Of a stretch of DNA of 64,000 bases, positions 23,070 to 33,139 are shown piece after piece. The position numbers and the translations under genes are program-made. The stretch is from NCBI GenBank assembly GCA_010356995.1, contig ML996698.1, positions 864,064 to 928,063 of the forward strand, written 5' to 3'. How positions within the stretch are numbered: the first letter of the stretch is position 1; the number at the start of each line of letters is the position of its first letter. The stretch is from Trichodelitschia bisporula. Its lineage: Eukaryota > Ascomycota > Dothideomycetes > Phaeotrichales > Phaeotrichaceae. Below the pieces are notes generated by a model. It saw only the letters and a list, made by a program, of their open reading frames with translations, had not been told where the DNA came from and searched no databases.

Positions 23070-23392
23070 CTTGGGAGGGACCAAGTTCGGAGCAGTCCCA
23101 CTCGTTCAACTCCTCCAGGAGCTCCAAACCGAAGGCGCAAAGCTTGATGGCTACTTCAACGAGCACAATAAGCTACCCCTCGGCTTCGGGTTGGAAGCCC
23201 TAACCGACTATAAGGCGGTCTTCAACAATCAAGATGCCAATAACCTGCGCTACAACCTCATTACAGCATCAAAGAAAGTTGCAGTACCTCTTAGGGCACG
23301 AAAACATTGTCCCCAGGAGCATGGACGTCGTAAGTCCCCCCCTCCCCCCAGGCAAGCCCAGCAGCAATTAATAGCGTCCAGGGAGTCTGCAC
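23070..23392 (+). pseudogene. O-methyltransferase relic, copy 2 (N-terminal part)
   Basis: The readable frame PLVQLLQELQTEGAKLDGYF and NNLRYNLITA parallels copy 1 at 15.4-15.6 kb (FLKEIDTKGAQLAAFF; NNLRYNVMTA). A C-rich intron-like stretch starts with GTAAGT at about 23330, at the same place as in copy 1. After that the similarity to methyltransferases stops and a dispersed repeat begins. Only the N-terminal quarter remains, so it cannot be active. The C-rich intron shared by both copies shows they derive from one gene family. Confidence 0.7.
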
Positions 23393-23393
23393 T

Positions 23394-23457
23394 CGAACAC
23401 CAGGTGGATGGTCCGATTCGTATCATCGACCCAGACAGCGTGCGGGAGCCGGAACCC
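23394..23457. repeat. Dispersed 64-bp repeat, copy A
   Basis: The 64 bp match 29879-29942 with about six differences; the shared core begins CACCAGGTGGATGGTCCGAT. In the forward frame both copies read HQVDGPIRIIDPDS. It begins next to the splice-acceptor-like end of the O-methyltransferase relic. Confidence 0.8.
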
Positions 23458-23639
23458 ATCCACAGTCTGCGCGTGCCGTATCCAGACCTCTCTTCGCCTC
23501 GCATCTCGCTAGGCTCTGTGTTCTGCAGTTCGCAGTCTCTGACTCTGAGGCTCTAGGATGGGGCTGCAGCTTTGTCCTGGTGGGGACGGGTGGCAGACAG
23601 AAATTGAAGTGGCTTACTCTCACACCTTTGTTACGAACT

Positions 23640-24545
23640 TCGCCGCTATCAGATTGGCCGGGCTGAGCTCCTAAAGTTCTATGACGGGATTGCCCTGCTG
23701 CGGGAGTTTCTGGGCATCAAACGCTCACATTTTTGTGAGATTGAATGGTTTTCTAGAGGGCCGTGTCATGAGAGATCCTGCTGCCTCTTGCAAGAACAAG
23801 CCTCCGTGGACGAACGCCGAATACACGCAGGAAATCAAGCCATTTGCCAACAAATCGGCCAGCGTGAAAGTTTCGGAGTCGGAAATATAGAGCCCTCGGC
23901 CAAAAGACCTCTGCCAGGGGGCAGCCACAGTCGTGGACGCGAAGGAGCGTGGAAGGCCTGCGAAGTTGGATACTTCCAGCCGGACATCGGCGGCAAATGG
24001 GGCACTGGTCTCATGGTCACCTCGGGCAACGGAGACTCCTACTATGGCGATATAAACCTCTTCATCGATAGGCTCTACTGAGTTGCTGCAGCACGCTCCT
24101 ACCGTGTACAGTGACACCTTTCACTACACCTCCAAAGAGAATGCCCGGGCTGCAGAAAGATATCGATGAGACCATTCTTTCCTGCCAGGAATTCATTCAA
24201 TCCGGGAGTCTGAGCTCGGCTGCGGCTAGCGAGGAGGAGCACTCACTATGGACGCTCGCGGAGGAGACGGATGCAATTGCAAAAGACATATCAGCATTCC
24301 TGCAACGGCTGAGTTCAACGAGCGGGGATCCTCAAAAGCGGGCTCTGGCTCCTCGTTCAAGTACCCTAGTAATTGTCTTCACAAGTGCGTTGGTATCGTC
24401 TCGGATCATGAGATGTTCAAACCTGAATCCGAAGACCCAGGACCAAGACAACATCTCACCCTCGACGGACTGATGGGCTATATCCAGACCCCGCTCAACC
24501 GTGGAATATTCCTCCGTCTTCTAGTAAACTCTTGGGATTAATTCT
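23640..24545 (+). pseudogene. Unidentified decayed coding region
   Basis: Several frames show protein-like composition, for example LLKFYDGIALLREFLGIKRS, FQPDIGGKWGTGLMVTSG and LTLDGLMGYIQTPLNRGIF. The frames switch and no continuous product is possible. I do not recognise the family, and it could be more than one relic. Confidence 0.35.
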
Positions 24546-26597
24546 GAAGGGAGGAAACGGAGGCCATTTGCCAGGCCTTGGCCGATGCAGTTGGGGTTAG
24601 ATTTAACTACGTCTTCGACCGAAACATTGATATGAGCCGACCTTCATGCGGAGGGTTTAAGTTGAGGTGAGGTGGGACAGGTGCCAAGGCTTAGGGCCGG
24701 TCGCGTTTTGTGGGAAAAGCTGGGGGCGGGGCACGAGGCTGAGTGGCGAGTGTTGTACAACGGGCGTGGGAGAAGATTTTGAGGAATTTGTGAGTGGAAG
24801 ATGAACGGTAGAATATCCATTAGAGGCCGTTGAACGTCTTCAACCTCTACCCATCATTCCATGCTGGTTCCTTTCCCGCCCTGACCATTGTCGATCGCCG
24901 GTATCGCTGGTGCGGAACTTAAAAGAGGATCTGTGGTAACGTTCGAAGCGGTATCTGGGGAACGCGCGAGAGTGATAGTATTACAGCAGTTGACGGTGAT
25001 ACATTAACGGTCGGAAGTGCAGACACGGAGTGGGGGGCGGAGTTTAATATCTTAAGGAATTTGACTAACTGCGACGCCGAAGAGGCATCATTGGTCCGAT
25101 AGTATTCCCAGCGGTTCCTCGAAGCATCTGACGATCATTGCCGATCAGAGAATCAGCCTAACCCCATTTCACTTCCCGCTTCACTCAATGTCTTGAGGAG
25201 TATGCCAGCAAGCCGTATCACATTCAAACGGTTCCAACGCGATCATACTTCAACTCAAAATTTACATATAAATCAAAGCTATCCTATATCAAACCCGTTA
25301 ACCTTCACACCTCTTATCTTGACACCGCAAGCCAACTAAGAGGCTGCAAAGCAGCCCACGAGGCAAGAATAGCTCACACGGCCTAGGGCTCTCCTGCGCC
25401 CCACTGCATCATCCCACCCAATCAAAAGCCCCGTGGCGCTCCTCAGCCTCCGGCCCATCCTTTTTCCACTCGCCGACTGGAATCTCCACTCCCAACCGCT
25501 TGCCTCCAAAACGCCCACCCAGCCCTTTCCCCCACGAACCAACTCATACCATATTCTTTTAGGCTTATACTCCGTAATGCCCGAACTAATTGCAGCTCAG
25601 GTCGCGATTTGGAACCCCGATGAATACGCCGCAAGTGCGGTCCGTCGACGGCTTTCGGACCACACGGCATCGCGCCCAAGAAACCGCTGCGCCGAGGTCA
25701 ACCCCTGGCCCGTGCATCCACAGCCTTCCTGCACGAAAAACGCCGAAGGATTTACTCCCCTGCATCGAGAAACAAGCGAGCGTGCAGGTTCCGCAGTATC
25801 GAATGGGGCTCAGATCCTTAGTCTCAATACTGCCGGGCGTTTTTGGAGTGAAAGTAGACAAACTTTTGGGAGCATGATGACGGCAACGTATATGCGAAGA
25901 TAAAGAGTGCAGAATCGTATGTGAAGAGGAAGACGTGGGCAGAAGAACGTGTGCGGCTGAACGGCTTGAGGCTAAGTACATGTTCTGCTAAGCTTGTGAT
26001 AGGATACTTTCCCAAATGAGTATATTCGTTCCCTAGCAAGTTATATTCCTGGCCTTGTCGACAATTGCGGTGGATGTGTCGCGACCGCTCGGAGGTTGAC
26101 CTTTTCGGTGCGCGGCTAAGCATTAATTACGGACCATAAGATTCGAGGGACGTTGTGAATTGGGGAGGCTGAGAGTGGAGCGCTTGTCGTGGGTCGGGCC
26201 GTCCATATTTCAACAAGGCAAGCCTGTGACTTCATGCGGGATGCTAACGGTTAGATCAGGCCGGCACCCTTCAATACGGTACTCATGTGCGAATCTGGAC
26301 AAGCGACAAGCAGCCCACGCTCATCGTATTACCCAGTTCCCATTGGCATTCCCTGTTCCTGCCACTTTTCCGCGCCGTCGTGCTCCGGATTGGCTGCGTA
26401 CGTCTGTAGGTGCCTTCTGTGCAGTAACTAGTACCTTGGCCTGCATTTGGTCAGGCTGTGTGGGGGCAGAGTTGCCAACCCTGCAAGAAACCCGCCTCTG
26501 TGCTGGGGAAATGGACTAAAAGACCGACGGCCGCCATCAGCCTGACAGGCGATCCTCTCGCGAACTACTCCCCCCATTTTCACACTCGCTACTCGCC
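24546..26597. other. Intergenic, no gene seen
   Basis: Two kilobases without a supported gene. The last 400 bp should contain the promoter of the membrane-protein gene at 26598. Confidence 0.45.
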
Positions 26598-27961
26598 ATG
26601 ATCTTACTAGCTCCTGTTATCGGGGTCCTCGCGATCGCCGTGATGGTACGCGCTTCCGGAGTCACCAGGCTCGAGGACCGGCAGGTCGCTGCCGCCACTA
26701 CCACCACCACCTCCACCTCCACAAGGACCCAAGGGCAGCCCTTCACAACAGTCAAGAACAACAACAGACCCGGCTACGTCGAATTCGACACCAATTTTAC
26801 CTCTGTCACGCTTCTCGGTACCTGGGGAATATCGAATGACTACTGGGTCGCGTACTTCACGTCGACCATGGGCTGGTCAAGCGGCATCGCGCCGCTAACA
26901 ACGAGATTCACCCCCCCCACCTCATGCGCGACGGAGTATATCATCCGCGAAACTGCCCCAGCTGTGACCTACGTCTTTGTCGGCAGCACCTCATCTTGCT
27001 ACCCGCCAGGCTACCTCTCCATCACATACTACTCCCCCGGTATCTGCCCAATTGGGTATACGATCGCCGAATCGAGCACGCAGACAGTCTTCAACCGCCC
27101 TATCACCGAAACCCAAGCCTATTGCTGTCCCACGTACGTCTCTCTACCTTATTCCCCCATCCACACCTAACCGTAGATATAGTGGCTATGGCGTCCGACC
27201 CGACTCCTTAACCCCTAGCTCCTCCGGCTGCTTTTCCTCTATCAACTTTCCCGACGCCACATCAACAAAAGTCTCATGGTCCGTCCCCGCACTCTTTCGC
27301 TCCTATTACACCCCCAGCCCGAGCCAAGGTACACCGTACTCGGCCATACGCACGGCAATGAGCGGCACGGGCCCAGTACAATTTGTTGTAACCCCCGTGT
27401 CCATCCGCTGGCAAGCGACCGATAAAGCCGTTATGGACTGGCTTTCCACGACTATGAGCTCTGGTAGGAATAGCAACTCGACCGACGCTACCCCCACCAG
27501 CGCGCTAGCCCACAACACCGGCCTCAATACCGGTGCCCTCGTCGGGGCCATAATCGGCGGACTCGCGGTGTTTGGGCTCATTATCGCGGGAGCGATAGTT
27601 TTCCTCGTGCGGCGGCGTGGAGGACAGCCAGTACCATCTCGTTAGTTTCTTCCCACATCGAAGACGTCTTGTCTAATGCAGAGCAGGAGACCCAGAATTC
27701 GAGCATGCGTCCCCGGCTCCGGCCCCCTACCATGACAGCCAGGGAATGTACTCCGTGCACGGCGCCTCGAAATATGAGCTCGATGCGCAGCAGGCCGCGC
27801 GGGCGGGGGTGGCTCACGAGCTTGCGGCTCAGCAACAGGAGGGTACACCGATGCTGTCCACTGGGTATTCGCCCAACGCGCCGTACTCGCGCTCGCATTC
27901 TTCGCTAGCAAGGGATAGGCTGGATAGGGAGGGCGAGAGACCGAGAGATGCGCCGAATTGA
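26598..27961 (+). CDS. Secreted-entry, mucin-like single-pass membrane protein
   Basis: This is a probable cell-surface protein: a signal peptide (MILLAPVIGVLAIAVMV), a Thr/Ser-rich start (TTTTTSTST), a Cys-containing extracellular domain of about 250 residues, one transmembrane helix (GALVGAIIGGLAVFGLIIAG) and a stop-transfer RRRGG. Exons are 26598-27133, 27177-27640 and 27684-27961. The second join keeps the frame only with the second of two AGs after the CTAATG branch site (CAGAG/CA). The cytoplasmic tail (MYSVHGASKYELDAQQ..., ELAAQQQEG) is typical of fungal Mid2-like surface proteins, though no named family is certain. The extracellular part has paired cysteines (CPIGYTIAE; AYCCPTYSGYG). 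The gene appears intact. Confidence 0.75.
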
Positions 27962-28390
27962 GTGTCGCTGGTATCTCGGTTATACAACATGGGATGCGTG
28001 CCAGCAACCGCGGCAAAAGGCGCGGTGTTGCAACCATGGCGGATGCGGCTTTGTGGATCACTCTCGTCACATTTTCCCGTTCTGCCTCTGTGATAACTTG
28101 CTATCACGTCGAACGGCAAGCGTTCTAGATCCGGGTGTAACCCTAGACATGCAAGCCCGGTCCGAGTAAGCACTCGGCTTCCGCGGTCTCATCCAGTAAG
28201 GTATGGCCAGCACGACTGGCTATTAATGTCCCCGATGCTTTCAGCACCAGCATCACCCGTAACACCACCGCCCTGGTCGCCTGCTTCCGAGGCATCTCTC
28301 TCATCGCCCACAATACAACCGCGACCTTCTGGCCACTTTACCCTCGGCCACCACCATCGCACACCCCCCCTCCCTCACTCCAGCGGAACA
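27962..28390. other. Intergenic, no gene seen
   Basis: Convergent space between the membrane-protein gene (+) and the F-box relic (-). Nothing recognisable. Confidence 0.5.
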
Positions 28391-29519
28391 TCACCAGCCA
28401 GCGAGCGAGCTCAGAAGTAGACCAAAGTCCGCAATGCTCCTTTTACGACTTCTGACAGCCGCGGAAGGGGTGAAGCGAGAGATCTTGCGGAGCTTTGGAG
28501 GCATCAGGAGGCCGGAATTGTGGCCGAAAGGGGCGAGACTGAGTGTCAAGGCCTCCAAATTTTGAAACCCCCGAAAGTCTACCACATTCGCAGGAGGCCT
28601 GTATAGAAAAAAGAGCGCAAGATCCACCAGGGAGTCTCGGTGCGGCTCTAGTGCTTCCCGAAACTCATCTCCGTACTCAAAATCATTATGTATTGATTTG
28701 AACTCCAGGTGCCGGAGTTGCTTCGGCCAGCTTATTATCTCGTGAAAGTAGTTATAAGAGCCTGTAAATTGGGTTATGTGGAACTCTGAAAAGGAGTCGC
28801 TGCCGGCAGGAAGTCCACGCTAGACACTTATCAGTAGAGCTCACTCTATGAGATTGATGCTTGGATAGGGGAAATCGTGACGTATTTACGGATGGCGATG
28901 CGTACCAACGGAGGGTGCCATCGCATGCTGTCGAGAGTAAGGGATTCAAGACTCGCTGCATTGATGCAGTTCGATACATGCGGATGTCCTCCTAGGATAT
29001 CCCCACGTCCCCTAGGGAACGACGCATTGTAGTATTTATACATTTGGCGATGAGCGACGCAGGGACGGTCAAGGAGTTTCAGGTCGCTGAGGTTCGGAAC
29101 CCAGTTGATAAGCCCAGTCAGGAGAACATCCCAAGGCTTCCCCGGGATGGTCAGTAGGGTACCGTTGGGGCCCTTGCATTCGTGGATGCTTAGACGCAGT
29201 TCTCGGCAGAGAGGACGGAGGTTCATGTTTTCTTCCATAGTGCGGTGAAACAACAAGATGCTTTGCCCACTGAAGGGCTTTGTAACCCGTCCGGGTGCTG
29301 CTTGTTCTCAGCGTCTGGGTGCTGCTCGTTTTCAACGGCCCGATATAGTAGCCACGTTGCCACAGGACGAAAGAGACGACAGGTGAGCGCAAGATGTTGG
29401 TATGCATTTTTCCGCCGTTCTGGGGGACACTCCGGATCGTGCGCCAGTACGAAGATTTCTTCCAAAAGCTCGTTGGGCAGCTTGAAGACAGGCGGTATGG
29501 CGGAGCCAAGAGCTGCCAT
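28391..29519 (-). pseudogene. F-box protein gene 1, frameshifted
   Basis: F-box proteins recruit substrates to SCF ubiquitin ligases. The F-box is clear: SAIPPVFKLPNELLEEIF followed by LALTCRLFRPVATWLLYR. I start at 29519 (MAALGS) because the paralogue at 30.5 kb has the homologous upstream 87 nt as untranslated leader. Near 29260-29330 a short duplication (EQHPDAENKQHPDG) is followed by a frame change, after which the family sequence resumes (LLFHRTMEENM, LCRELRL). Downstream an 86-nt intron (28905-28820) joins RWHPPL to RGLPAGSDSF in phase, continuing to VVDFRGFQNLEALTLSLAPF and PPKLRK. The C-terminus is short compared with its paralogue. I found no intron that would absorb the frame change, so I call it a recent pseudogene. 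Confidence 0.75.
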
Positions 29520-29609
29520 TTCGTCGGGAAGTTGTGTATTCACTTGAGTGCATTGAAGAGAGGGGTTGTAAGTTGAGGAGATGGTCGGAAATGTGGGAGT
29601 GGACATACT

Positions 29610-29770
29610 GGGGGACGCAAGTACATTGGAATATATATAGTGCGCTGGCTCCGCGTGGCAGGCTCGGGACTCGGTGTCTGAATGGAGTGGGCGAGTTTAC
29701 ACTGCTTTTTAGCAAGCTTGGAAAGGGTATAGCTAGCGAACCATACCATACTCAGTGGAAGATGAACACG
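29610..29770 (-). promoter_or_regulatory. Promoter block of F-box gene 1, conserved with F-box gene 2
   Basis: This stretch aligns with 31580-31745 upstream of F-box gene 2. Shared elements are an ATATATATAG TATA-like box (29631-29640), the run TTTTTAGCAAG, and TAGCGAACCAT.CCATACTC near the distal end. The TATA-like box lies 112 nt before the chosen start codon. Confidence 0.65.
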
Positions 29771-30498
29771 TGTATCAGGTAAATCTTGCGTGGGAGCTCC
29801 TCGGGATGATGAAGCTTTCGCGTGTGGGGAAGATCAGGCTACGGAACATAGCGAGGACGCAAACCACTCAGATCTAGACGAGCACCAGGTGGATGGTCCG
29901 ATTCGTATCATCGACCCGGACAGCCTGAGGGAGCCGAAACCGCAGAATCGCTGTCTCAGCCAGCCGCCCACAGAGGCGGGTATCTGATTGCCGTGCTCCG
30001 CAGGTACCGAAGCGGAGGCGTCGAGCGTGGGGAGGGATGTGGCCGCAGCAAAAGTCGTATATTTGTATGCTCTAAAACTAAGACTCGGGCGGAGCAACGG
30101 GGACGGTCTGTTGTTCATTTATTTAGGAGAAGGCATGGTAGTACACATATTCTTACCACGCGCCGGCAGGGGACACGGTGAAGTTGACAGGTTAACATGG
30201 AGGTATATGATTTGAATGGAGTGTGCTAGAGATTTATGACTCGGTCAAGACTAAGGTACATATGCAAACGAGACTTAAAAAAACATGGCGCTGTTGGGTT
30301 GAGAGTACATCAGTGAACGCAGCAAAGATATACGCCCTGGGTATTCCAGGAAGGGCGTCCTTTTCCGCGTACAATTCCTTTGAAATCATAACGGTTGTGG
30401 TTTTCTCCTTCCTCTCTGCTAAGGCCCCACCACAACTCATGGAGAAGCGAGCAGCTGTTGGTTGGCAGATTGCTAAGTCAAGACAATCTGGCGCTATA
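29771..30498. other. Intergenic with dispersed repeat copy B
   Basis: No gene is seen. A 64-bp copy of the dispersed repeat lies at 29879-29942. Confidence 0.5.
29879..29942. repeat. Dispersed 64-bp repeat, copy B
   Basis: It matches 23394-23457 at roughly 90% and in the same orientation. The similarity ends sharply on both sides. Its forward frame is open for 65 codons (29790-29987) but has no recognisable domain. Confidence 0.8.
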
Positions 30499-31470
30499 TT
30501 AGTACCCGCGGTGCTCGCTCAGAATCTGCTCCAGGAACTTTTTGTCGTCCTCGATGTCCGACAAGATGACCGTGAGACCGCTTCGTTCTGCATACTTCCT
30601 CAGATCGGTCAGAATGTCCGTCGGATAGTCTACTTCCTGTACCGTCGGCACGTCCGATTCCAACAAATACTCGAGAGCTTCATCCATCCCTTGTTCCCAA
30701 TCGTCCAAGTCTATGCGAACATCGAGCTTCGGCGGCCGGTAGTCCCTTTCAATCAGGTGATTGACCAAGGAGAACAACCACGGCCTTGCTTCCCATCGGC
30801 GGACATTGGCAGTACCACGGAGGTAATCCCATCTGACGTCCAGAGAAAGCTTGCACAGCTTTGGAGGGACCAGGCGCTCGGGAGCCAGACCGGAAGGGAC
30901 CACAGTAAGTGTCAAGGCCTTCAGGTTTTGGAAATTCCGAAAGTCTACCATGTATGCAGGAGCGATTGGTAGAACGTGTTCTTTTGGAGAAACACTAAGC
31001 GTAAGATCCACCAGAGAATTTCGGTGCAGCTCTACAAGCTCAGTAAGGATGGGGGCCTCGCCATCGTAACTGTCTAGACGCATTTCTCGGCAGAGAGAAC
31101 GAAGGCTCACGTTTTCTTTCACCGTGCGATGAAACAACAAGATCCTCTTCCACCTGGTGTGCTTGTGTTTTTGGGACCGGTGATGCCTGCCCGAAAAAGT
31201 CCGATAGAGAAGCCGTTCTGTCACAGCATGAAAGTGGTGACAGGTGAGCGCAAGAGATAGGTATGTTGTTTTCTTGCGACGCATATTGTTCGCCAGCATG
31301 AAGATTTCTGTCAAGATCTCGGGGGGCAGCTTGAAGATAGGCGGTATGGCAGAGTTAAGAGTTGCCATGTCGTCGGGGGGCCTGAGGATAGGCGGTATGG
31401 TAGAGTCAGGAGTTGCCATTTTGTCGGGGGGGCTGTGGATAGGCGGTATGGCAGAGTCAGAAGTTGCCAT
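30499..31470 (-). CDS. F-box protein gene 2, with triplicated N-terminal 17-mer
   Basis: This is a probable SCF substrate receptor of 323 aa in one exon. The N-terminus has three consecutive 17-residue units starting MATSDSAIPP, MATPDSTIPP and MATLNSAIPP. Only the third leads into the full F-box (IFKLPPEILTEIFMLAN, then LALTCHHFHAVTERLLYR). A leucine-rich part follows, with VDFRNFQNLKALTLTVVPSG and PPKLCKLSLDVRW, close to gene 1. The C-terminus (DILTDLRKYAERSGLTVIL) looks complete. The start may be any of three Met codons (31470, 31419, 31368); the third gives the paralogue-like form. It lies upstream of, and parallel to, gene 1. Confidence 0.8.
   Translation of the reverse strand: MATSDSAIPPIHSPPDKMATPDSTIPPILRPPDDMATLNSAIPPIFKLPPEILTEIFMLANNMRRKKTTYLSLALTCHHFHAVTERLLYRTFSGRHHRSQKHKHTRWKRILLFHRTVKENVSLRSLCREMRLDSYDGEAPILTELVELHRNSLVDLTLSVSPKEHVLPIAPAYMVDFRNFQNLKALTLTVVPSGLAPERLVPPKLCKLSLDVRWDYLRGTANVRRWEARPWLFSLVNHLIERDYRPPKLDVRIDLDDWEQGMDEALEYLLESDVPTVQEVDYPTDILTDLRKYAERSGLTVILSDIEDDKKFLEQILSEHRGY
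31318..31470 (-). repeat. Three tandem 51-bp units inside F-box gene 2
   Basis: Units are 31318-31368, 31369-31419 and 31420-31470. Each encodes one 17-residue copy that begins with Met and contains 'IPPI..PP'. The 51-bp length keeps the reading frame and supplies three alternative start codons. Confidence 0.9.
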
Positions 31471-31579
31471 TTTGTCGGGGGTTTGTGCATTTGCTTTAGT
31501 GTGTAGTGAATAGAGGGGTCATAAGTTGGTGAAATGATAGGAAAGTCGGGAGTGTAAGATGATGGGGGGTGGTGGAGAA

Positions 31580-31745
31580 ACCGGAGAACGCAAGCACACT
31601 ACAATATATATAGTGCACTGTCACCGGTGGCAGTTCTGAGAATCTGTGTTTCGATCGAACCGGAGAATTTAGGCTAGCTTTTAGCAAGTTGGGGAGGAAC
31701 GTAGTTAGCGAACCATGCCATACTCGGTGGTGCCACGGGAGGATA
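31580..31745 (-). promoter_or_regulatory. Promoter block of F-box gene 2, conserved with F-box gene 1
   Basis: Homologous to 29610-29770: TATATATA at about 31605-31612, the CTTTTAGCAAG run and the TTAGCGAACCATGCCATACTC element are shared. The block shows that the duplication covered the promoter as well as the coding part. Confidence 0.65.
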
Positions 31746-33139
31746 TTGGTTAGGAAGTATGAGGCCGGCGGTGCGAAACCGGGGAAAAGACGCAAATATA
31801 TGCTCTTCCCAGACCAAAGCATTTTCAGCGAGTATGGTGCCGTGTCGAGCACAGCTGCCGGGTCGCCGAAGCCCTTCCTTTTACAGTGCTAAAGCGTCAG
31901 CAAAAGTGGTTCATGAAGGGCGCCTCCGTCATACCGTTTTGCCAGATTGCTTCCAACTGCGTGTCAACCTTTCCGCTCCTCCCAACATCCGACTCAAGGG
32001 AATACGAGCGGCGAAGAAACGCACTCCTTGGGACCTCTACGGACATAGGCTTATACGCAACCCTCAATAGGCACCCATTTTGCATTAGTTGAAGCCACTC
32101 ATCATTTTTTGACTGTGTCCCGTCGTCGTATGGTATCATGAGTCCGAAATTTCACGCGGAATCCTAAGACGAATGAGACTTCTTACGCGCGGCCATCATG
32201 TCCCGAGTCCCAAAAACCAGTTCGTGCCGACCTCCCGAGCTTTCCGTCTCGTCATTAAAGAAGCTGGGGTTTCGGTCCCAGTTTCAAGTTGTTGTACCAG
32301 AATGAAATGATAACAACGGAGTTGGCGCTGTTGGGCGACTGGTTATAGGGTCCATAAGGTCTCCAACGGCTCCAGATTCCATCAAGGCACCCGGTGGCAA
32401 TTTTTACTGATTCCGGCTCAAAGGGTCTCTGCTGATGCGTAAACACGTGGTCGGGTAATGAAGCGGAGATCTGAGCAATGCCTGTAACTGATATCAGTAT
32501 CAACCTGATGTTCCGGGACGACAACGCGTGATGAGCGGGTGACGTACTCGTAGGAGAATTAAGCAAGCTTGCAGCTTGTAGTGCGTGGTAACAACGAGGA
32601 GCGGGGAAAGAACATGTCGGTCCTTCCGATCCGCTGCTTTTGCATCTCCGCCCGTCGTGCTTGCCTTCGGCCTACGGTAGAACAACCGGCCGGGCATAAG
32701 TCGTGGCTGCTCTCTACCCAGCTTTTACTGCGTCATACGCAGAGGCTAGCGGGTGGAGGCGGCCACGACTTCTTTACCCAGCAATTTGGACCCTTCAGTC
32801 CTGCATCGGCGTCGTCACCCCGACCACTGGATGGTTCGACGCTTCATGGCCGCGCTAAATGTGCTTCGTATGTGAATTCTCAAGCGCCGAGTTGACGTGC
32901 ATCAGGAGCCACTATAATTCTAAGCAGATATTTCAGGACGGTTCACGTTATGCCGCCTGCCGCATTCACAACGTGCAGGATATTTTCGGCAAAATCTCAG
33001 TGTATGCCGTCAGTCACCTGGTAAGCGGCTCGGAGGATGTGAAGAGAATGTCATTCTGCAGTTTGTAACTGTGGGTCATTGAGTGCTTCGCGCCGCCTTG
33101 ATGGAGGGCGATGATGCTGACGCTGCTAGAGAATGGTCT
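31746..33139. other. Intergenic, no gene seen
   Basis: Short unrelated frames on both strands. I see no repeat of the neighbouring F-box genes in it beyond the promoter block. Confidence 0.45.
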
